Shown: in pieces, positions 28,260 through 33,890 of the stretch
Numbering within the stretch: the stretch's first letter is position 1
How the letters are laid out: every line of letters starts with the position of its first letter
NCBI RefSeq assembly: GCF_004359215.1
Contig: NC_090610.1
Location: 5,367,021-5,400,910 of the forward strand
From: Bremia lactucae
Taxonomy: Eukaryota; Oomycota; Peronosporomycetes; Peronosporales; Peronosporaceae
DNA length: 33,890 nt
Reading direction: 5' to 3'
Program-made: the position numbers and the translations under genes
The notes under the pieces: model-generated
Told to the model about the DNA's origin: nothing
The model's database searches: none
The model's input: only the letters and a program-made list of their open reading frames with translations

Positions 28260-28393
28260 CCTCAAGCTCGGCAAGTCCTTTTCCAGCACGGCCTTCCAGA
28301 TCCGATAGCCCCTTTGCCAAGCCAAGGGTATATCATTTTAATATATCTAAAGTATCTAAAAATATCAAAATGATACGCCCTTGGCTTGGCAAA
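28260..28393. repeat. Repeat family A copy 3 ending in a large hairpin
   Basis: The first about 85 bases match copies at 11069 and 11436. The terminal part forms a long inverted repeat: 16 bases at 28313-28328 pair perfectly with 28378-28393, and the AT-rich inner arms (TATCATTTT against AAAATGATA) pair with few mismatches around a loop near 28345-28360. The right arm invades the gag frame of the minus-strand Copia that follows. Confidence 0.85.
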
Positions 28394-29110
28394 TTTGCCA
28401 CAGTACGTGCACTGGCGGGTCTCGCTCGGCACTGAATGCATTTGCCGCATCTCCAGTCTTTATCGTGAAAATCCTTTCACCTTGTCGCTTGATGAGCTCG
28501 TTTGTCAGCACCTTCACAACATCTTGCGTCCTTAGCTCTGCACTGCTCATCTCCAGATTAAGCACGACATTCTTGTAGCTTTTCGGGAGACTGCGCAGTA
28601 GCCAGATTGCAACGTCCTCATCCTCCATCTTGGCGCCAATACTGCTAAGCTTGGCGCTGATGTTGAGGACCACGTTGCAGTGAATCAAAACGTTGTCGCC
28701 TTCTGCCATCTCCATGCTCAATAGCTGACGCTTCAAGTAGTTGTGTCCAGTCTTCTGCGATCCGCCGAACACCAGGCAACCCAGGCTTCCTCACAGTCGT
28801 TTACTACGTGATGATAGTCCGCGTCCATGTGCACTAGCATAATGCCAAACGCAATATTGCTGGGCTCGACATGTTCGTCTCTGGCACGGGTGTCCGCAAA
28901 CGACGGAGTCAACTCACGGTTCATCACGTGCCACACCGACTTGGAGAGGAACACGCCACGCATCTAGCGGTACCACATGGCAAAATTTTCACCGTTGAAC
29001 TTGTCGATAGCAATCTTCGTCGAAACATCTTGCGCAGAAGTCATGGTCGTTGGGCTCATAACCTGTTGATTTCTGAAGAGGGTGAAGAGAGCGAAGAAGA
29101 AAGGGAGCGA
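28365..29110 (-). pseudogene. Copia gag (minus strand, second Copia family member)
   Basis: From ATG at 29056-29058 (or 29042-29044) the minus strand reads ..STKIAIDKFNGENFAMWYR, then TAG, then [15 protein letters not shown], a standard Copia gag opening (F-x-G-x-N-(F/Y)-x-x-W). A frameshift near 28770 leads to [49 protein letters not shown], and, in a third frame, the first half of a zinc knuckle (QCTYCGK). The knuckle is broken by repeat A at 28393. Gag would form the particle. Interrupted by a stop, frameshifts and the repeat. Confidence 0.88.
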
Positions 29111-30295
29111 AGCGAAAAGTCTGCTCGTTGACACGAAGACACTTTTGTTGGTGAAGAAATATTTGGAAGTGATTAATTTAATGGGGCTTACACTTCTACT
29201 TTTCGTAACCACTCATTTCTAAATCGTCTCCTCTACTATCCTATGGTATAAAAATGCTATCAAAACCGCGGTTCGGGTTGGACCGGTAAGGGTTGTGTAC
29301 AATATCTGAAACCCATAACCTTCAATAATTGGGATAAAGACAACTAATTAATTGAAACCGTATGCGCAAAGATCAACTTGCTAGCTGGTCTTCCTGCTAT
29401 AAACCATCTAGAGCCAATATAAGGGCAACAATTTTAGGAAGTCAGCACAAAGTACCGCCCGTTATGAGGAACGGCACCATTCGATCTCATCTTAAGCAAT
29501 CAGTGTCAATTAAAATGTAGTGAAGTCAATCTTACATATTTCGTTATGTAGCGATCGGAAGCTGAAAGCCTTGTCCTCATCTCATGTGGATGCAATGTCT
29601 ACTAACCTCGACGTAGGTCGAGAAAGCTTGGAGTAGACGGGTGGTATACTGTATTTGTTTAAATTGTTGCGTTTGAAATTAGTGAAACGTCCGAAGCTAT
29701 CTCCAAGTAATGTGGGCAACTGCCGCACATACATAGATACAGTTCTAAGGCTAGCAGTGTAGGTTTTCTACAAACACTCCAGAATTTTTAAAAAAGCTGC
29801 CATCGCCTTGATCCGTCTCGCTCCAATCCGAGTCGTCACTTGTCGACCAATCTATCTATTCAATGTATGTTTCGGACGCCTCGGACATGCCAGTCAACAA
29901 GGATCATGAAGCATCGTGCAGCTTCTGGTTAGCATGCCAGTACACGCCTTCGCCGTCAGATCGTCTGTTTGACAGGCAACGTCAGCGAAAAGAGGAGCTT
30001 TCTCATTCTCATCTGCCGTGCTCGTCCTGAAAAACTTTGATAGCTTTGGCCGAAAAGCTCTAACATATTCTGACGCGGTGGCCAGCAATGGGCTCGAGGC
30101 GAGCACGCACGTTTGCTTCTGAACTTGGACGCGCGTTGAAAATTTGAAAAAATACCGAAGACCATGGCTAGAAGAATGAAGAAATTGAATATTGATGCAG
30201 TTGGATTGATCCCGGCATGGAGTGATACATTAAAGAGGATTTAAGTTACATCAAATAGCTACTATAAAAGACTCCTTTATTTATCCAGTCAATCA
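29111..30295. other. No recognised gene
   Basis: About 1.2 kb of mixed-composition sequence with no convincing coding frame. It is the transition from the repeat block to the gene island. The first few hundred bases may be the leader/LTR of the minus-strand Copia whose gag starts near 29058. A minus-strand acidic stretch near 29790-29850 (STSDDSDWSETDQGDGSFF) and a 70-codon minus frame at 29894-30106 could be decayed exons, but I can assign neither. Confidence 0.5.
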
Positions 30296-30535
30296 TCAAG
30301 AGCATGTTCTACGAGTTTCTGTCCCATCAATTGTGGAATAATTGAATGCAAACACACACAGAGAGACCTCTTTAATAACATTTCTTACAGAAAGCATAAA
30401 CTCTAATACGCCAGAAAAATTATCTTTTTCGAAATTACCCAGATCAGTAAATTCGACGAAATTAACAGGATTTTTTTCAAGCTTCTGTATTTTAAAGCGT
30501 AACCACAATCTTAGGTATTGCGACTTCAAACGCAA
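30296..30535 (-). other. Unassigned 79-codon open frame downstream of the CAP gene
   Basis: An open frame beginning beyond the CAP stop reads SQYLRLKSQYLRLWLRF (a 6-residue near-tandem), then EKNPVNFVEFTDLGNFEKDN and FMLSVRNVIKEVSLC. It has no ATG at its start. No family is recognised. Its amino-acid composition is plausible for a protein, but the region is AT-rich and the frame is short. It may be a decayed exon, 3' UTR, or chance. Confidence 0.2.
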
Positions 30536-30548
30536 ATATTGTGAGCAT

Positions 30549-31268
30549 TTAAGTGATATTTCTTAAATCAAATAATACGATTGTTGTCAAAGCTGCAGCA
30601 ACTGCTTGCACTAAAAGTGTTGGAGTTAGGGCGGACGAGGATGATCTGCCCCGATATTCTCGTGGAGGGTTTATCGGCATAATATATACGCTTGGACCAC
30701 TAGCTTTAGAATCTTGTACAGAGCCACCTGGAGCTTGAAACGTGGGGGGAGAACTCGGTATGCTGCCGTCGTCGCACTGCTCCGTGTTGCTAAGTCCAAA
30801 ATTTTGAGTCCAAAAATGATTATACGGTCCGACTGAGGTATACGCGTAGGCAACGCCCAACATCGTATAGTCACCCAAAATATTAAGACGATGACCTTCT
30901 GAGTTCATCCACGCGTTCATAACTTCAATCACATCAATTTGACCCGCGGCAACATTCTCAGCGATACCGCGCCACTCGTATCGCGCATCAGTAATTCGTT
31001 GCGATGCACTAGAATTGTCGGAGCCAATGTGATCCATGAAATTATTAGCGGCTTGATCATTCGAGTGGCGCTGTGCTGCTTTTTGTAATTTTTGATTCAG
31101 ACAGAGTGGAAGGAGCCGTTGAGCTCTGCGCTCCAAATTCACGCGTTCTAGCATCAGACTAGCGTAATCAGATGGCTGTGCATACGTCTGTAATCGCCGA
31201 GATGCGTCATCCGCTACTACAGTCATCAAGAGGAATACGTATGGGCACGAGAGCGTTCTTAAACTCAT
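30549..31268 (-). CDS. Secreted CAP-superfamily (SCP/PR-1-like) protein with C-terminal hydrophobic tail
   Basis: A single 239-codon exon from ATG 31266-31268. Residues 1-19 are a hydrophobic signal peptide (PYVFLLMTVVA). The CAP domain spans about 33-160: ERVNLERRAQ at 41-50, KAAQRHSND at 63-71 (His68), GIAENVAAG at 101-109 (Glu104), NSEGHRLNILG at 122-132 (CAP motif, His126), and HFWTQNFG at 151-158. The His/Glu cavity residues of the family are thus present. A Ser/Pro-rich stretch (about 168-212) precedes a hydrophobic C-terminal segment (about 213-233), which suggests a GPI or membrane anchor. RRLQ at 24-27, just after the predicted cleavage site, loosely resembles the oomycete R-x-L-R position but lacks the last Arg. 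In pathogens, CAP proteins bind sterols or lipids and can affect hosts. Its role here is unknown. It lies 131 bases downstream of the OGG1 gene on the same strand. Confidence 0.92.
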   Translation of the reverse strand: MSLRTLSCPYVFLLMTVVADDASRRLQTYAQPSDYASLMLERVNLERRAQRLLPLCLNQKLQKAAQRHSNDQAANNFMDHIGSDNSSASQRITDARYEWRGIAENVAAGQIDVIEVMNAWMNSEGHRLNILGDYTMLGVAYAYTSVGPYNHFWTQNFGLSNTEQCDDGSIPSSPPTFQAPGGSVQDSKASGPSVYIMPINPPREYRGRSSSSALTPTLLVQAVAAALTTIVLFDLRNIT

Positions 31269-31399
31269 CGTAGCCGTTTAGAAACGAAATGATTGAGATG
31301 AATGCAATTATAGTAGCTATCCGAGAGTGATGTATTCATCACGTCGCTTTAGAAATAGTCACGTAATCACAAGAAATCTACCATGTTTTTTTCAAACTT

Positions 31400-32725
31400 T
31401 TAGAGATTTGTTTCATTGCCATCGGTTGTCAACTTCAGCTTACGCTTTGTCCCTTTTTTTTTCGCTTCCGATGTATTTTTGTTCTCGCCACCTACCCCTT
31501 TAATCTGAAGATCCCCCGCAAATAGAATACTATGAGCCCAGCCAGCTTGAGGAGCAAAGCGAAGTCGGAACAAGTCGCCTACCAAGCGGTACACCTTCGG
31601 CGTGATGCTTTTCCGATCGCTAAGCGTCGGATCCAATTCGCGGCATGCAATTTGCCACACGTGCGTATCAACAGGTATAGCTTCCATCTTTTCCAGTGAA
31701 AAGAGCGCCACGCAGTCGGCCACTTTACGTCCAACGCCCCTAAATACCATTAACTTTTCTTGATAAGAATATTCCGAATTTCCTATCGTTTCTGCTTCAC
31801 GCTGCAAGCTGAGCTTTTCATCGCGAAGAGTGTAAAGATACGACGCTCCACCGAGTTCTTGAAGCTGCTTTGCACTCTTTACAATAAAAGGTGCGCGATA
31901 GCCAAAGCCTAGTGCCCGCAATTTTGCCTCGTCACACTTTGTTGCCAAAGTATACAATGATGGAAACGCATAAAACAATCGTTGGGCTTTATTTGAGAAT
32001 GACGAAGAATCAGACTCGTAAAGACAGTCTCCGTACGTCATTTTGAGTGTATCCACCATCCCCTGGATTCGAGCAATATTATTGTTTGACGAACAAATGA
32101 ACGAAAACAAACACTCGACGGGATCTTGCCGCACAATTCTTAAACCTCTAAATTTCTCGATAATCTTCGTCATTCGGTCCATTGGCTCAGTCCAGCGCTC
32201 GTACAGTGGATCCAGAGACACCTACTACATAAGAGCACATTAGATATGTTCGCCGTTGAAAATGATCGTCACTTACATCCAGCCGAAAGTAGTGCGATAA
32301 TGTATTTAATCCCTTCTGATGAGATACTTGCAAGAATGGTCATGATTTCTCGCGGTTTTTTTTTTCAAATATTTGGGAATATACGTACAGTCAGATGGAT
32401 AAAGGCACCGAAATTGTACCATAGTGTCACGTTCTCGTAATGCAAAGACCTGACGATTAATCACTCCTAACCACATAGCGGATATGCTCGGATGCCTTCG
32501 CCAGGAGAAGATCTGTCCCGTTTCGAGCGTTATTGCGCACGAGAGCTCCCGCGTGCTGCATAGAGAAACCCAGTCATCGGAATCAAGATTTTCCACCTTC
32601 TGATGCAAGTGTGAGGATAAGGCAGCTACAGATGCAACCGAAGATTTAGTCACAGATGAAATGGGTCGGGACGTTTTCGCTTTTACACAGCGGGAGGTGG
32701 CCACAAGTCGTGCCGAACGTCGCAT
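31400..32725 (-). CDS. OGG1: 8-oxoguanine DNA glycosylase/AP lyase, three exons
   Basis: Exons 32725-32389, 32326-32277 and 32221-31400 encode 402 residues. The introns (62 and 55 nt) have GT..AG ends: GTACGT and GTAAGT donors, CAAG and GTAG acceptors. The 50-nt middle exon is required to read HYFRLD into VSLDPLYERW, as in OGG1 proteins. ATG is at 32723-32725 (MRRSARLV); a frame open to 32767 lacks an upstream ATG. Domains: N-terminal TBP-like part with WVSL, then LETGQIFSWRRH at about 66-77; SSNNNIARI at 173-181; helix-hairpin-helix FRGVGRKVADC at 289-299 with the catalytic Lys295; IPVDTHVW at 312-319 with Asp314. The C-terminus has a basic KKKGTKRKLK stretch, a probable nuclear signal. It removes oxidised guanine from DNA by base excision. 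It starts 104 bases after the ferroportin stop. Confidence 0.95.
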
Positions 32726-32744
32726 TGGTGACTGTAAGAATACC

Positions 32745-32780
32745 GATTTTAGATATTTATAAAACAACCTATCTAAAATC
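32745..32780. promoter_or_regulatory. 11-bp inverted repeat in the ferroportin-OGG1 spacer
   Basis: GATTTTAGATA (32745-32755) and TATCTAAAATC (32770-32780) are exact reverse complements 14 bases apart. They lie in the only 104 bases available for the ferroportin 3' end and the OGG1 promoter. TATTTATAAAA occurs twice nearby. Role unknown. Confidence 0.6.
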
Positions 32781-32829
32781 AGTATTTATAAAAAGCGCAA
32801 AAGCAATTGAAGGCCTATTTCCATGATTA

Positions 32830-33890
32830 TCATTTTATCGCGTTATTTTCTAATGCAAATTTTGTAGTCACGTATTTGTCGCGACCGTATTTCGTCCCCC
32901 AATAGGTAAATCCGATAGCTGAAGCAAGTACAGCAGCCAGAGAAAAAAACACAAGTGCCTCAAACTGGTGTGGGTCATGAAAGATTACGCCTGTCAAGTG
33001 TATCAGAATAAAAAAGAACTGATATGTTGCGGTCTGCATGGAGTTAATGACTCCGCGCTGATTTGGTGCAATCCACTCTTGCATAATCTGAGTCTCGGCC
33101 AAGTCCGTACACCAGAGCCAAGAACGCGAAATGACGACGCAAAGTATCATTGCAGCGTCGGATACATTAGATTCTCCCACAACCAGAAATACCAGCAGAA
33201 TCGGAAATAGACACAACCAGAAGAGCCAGACACTAAGAATCGCAACAGACTCGATTCGTTTCAGCCATTGATGAAGCAAAGGAAAGATCAGGGTGCCCAT
33301 GAGCCCAGCTACCGCTCCAGCACCACGACTGAGGCCTAAAATCGAGTTGGAAACCCCACGCCATCGGAGATACGCGATATTTAATGCACCACCACTAAGG
33401 ATCGTCATATACAGTGCAGAGAAGGAGAAACTGACCAGAAATACTGGGTGCTTTACATAATTCGACCACATGGTCGCATACCGGGCAATCGTGCGCCCTT
33501 CATTCGTTGCCGTCTGCTTTTGCTTTAGCGTCTTTACTGTGTTATTGTCCTTCACATACGTACGAATACTTAGCTCCGGCACAAGGTGGTAAATATCATA
33601 AGTCATACAATATTCTAATGGGGTAGAAATGAGATTCCAGAGCCCCACTACCGCAACACCCACCATCGCACGAGTAGGGGCATCACCGCTAACACAATCT
33701 ACAATCAAACCAAAGGCCATAGGGCCAAGAATATTACAGCTCAAGTCAATACGACGCATCATTCGATTCAGCTTTGCAAGATGTTTAGAGTTGTCGGGTC
33801 CAGCAATGACAACAACCCAATCTCGCTCAATTCCTAACGTCTGCGCATCGTTAAGCACTTGACCCACGCTGCCACATACTAACGTGCCAA
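32830..33890 (-). CDS. Ferroportin-type iron exporter (SLC40A), C-terminal part, truncated by window
   Basis: The frame runs off the window edge at 33890 and stops at TGA 32830-32832, leaving about 352 residues. The visible part aligns by motif with ferroportin: IERDWVVVIAG, then LNRMMRRIDLSCNILGPM near the start (the R-I-D-Q-x-x-N-I-L-x-P-M motif of the family), WNLISTPLEY, a long loop, a transmembrane segment near 143-160, and SRSWLWCTDLAETQIMQEW followed by RGVINSMQTATYQFFF (about 248-286 from the GTG at 33865). At least six hydrophobic segments are seen. The protein exports Fe2+ across the plasma or organelle membrane. In oomycetes the localisation is not known from sequence. The N-terminal half lies outside the window. 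Confidence 0.93.
   Translation of the reverse strand, partial: GTLVCGSVGQVLNDAQTLGIERDWVVVIAGPDNSKHLAKLNRMMRRIDLSCNILGPMAFGLIVDCVSGDAPTRAMVGVAVVGLWNLISTPLEYCMTYDIYHLVPELSIRTYVKDNNTVKTLKQKQTATNEGRTIARYATMWSNYVKHPVFLVSFSFSALYMTILSGGALNIAYLRWRGVSNSILGLSRGAGAVAGLMGTLIFPLLHQWLKRIESVAILSVWLFWLCLFPILLVFLVVGESNVSDAAMILCVVISRSWLWCTDLAETQIMQEWIAPNQRGVINSMQTATYQFFFILIHLTGVIFHDPHQFEALVFFSLAAVLASAIGFTYWGTKYGRDKYVTTKFALENNAIK

Noticed and set aside
28313..28393. Bacterial-type intrinsic terminator or CRISPR-like repeat
   Set aside because: Eukaryotic repeat context, no U tract, and no spaced direct repeats anywhere in the window.
30169..30246. 26-codon plus-strand ORF with a good start context (ACCATGG) near 30163-30245
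   Set aside because: Too short, with no homology I recognise and no supporting context.

Overview
The window is eukaryotic nuclear DNA, most likely from an oomycete (Peronosporales type: Phytophthora or a downy mildew). Three things suggest this. The three intact genes are compact, and the one spliced gene has introns of only 55-62 nt. The retroelement families (chromodomain Ty3/Gypsy, Ty1/Copia, and an APE-type LINE with a large CCHC-containing ORF1) are of the kind that fills oomycete genomes. Two inserted mitochondrial fragments include nad11, which is encoded in mitochondrial DNA only in some protist lineages, oomycetes among them. No prokaryotic gene organisation is seen.

Bases 1 to about 29,100 are a nested retrotransposon graveyard. 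Gypsy element 1 (1-3677, +) keeps decayed RT, RNase H, integrase and a chromodomain. An LTR-like non-coding stretch follows (3678-5535). Gypsy element 2 (5536-8580, +) is broken by stops and carries a nad11-cox1 mitochondrial insert (6246-6486). Minus-strand fragments follow: a Gypsy gag (8575-9060), a Copia pol (9061-11065), repeat fragments, and a Gypsy integrase (11883-12481). A plus-strand Copia element (12482-27560, 3' LTR to about 27850) is split by a LINE inserted in the opposite orientation (13273-24018). The LINE is flanked by a 13-bp exact target-site duplication, and the Copia reading frame continues across the two flanks. The Copia integrase region is also interrupted by a composite patch made of a ClpX exon fragment joined to the 3' end of mitochondrial cox1 (24953-25262). 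Gag fragments of further elements (27880-29110) end the repeat block.

Within the LINE, 16950-18746 and 18748-20544 appear to be identical 1,797-base copies separated by a single N. This is best read as an unmerged contig overlap, not biology. The true LINE would then be about 8.9 kb.

Bases 30,549-33,890 are a compact island of ordinary genes, all on the minus strand: the C-terminal part of a ferroportin-type iron exporter (cut by the window edge), an OGG1-type 8-oxoguanine DNA glycosylase with two tiny introns, and a secreted CAP/PR-1-family protein. Bases 29,111-30,295 hold nothing I can identify.

The observations I find most unusual are the two composite organelle/host patches inside retrotransposons, and an OTU-protease-like domain in the LINE ORF1 whose expected catalytic Cys is Ser.
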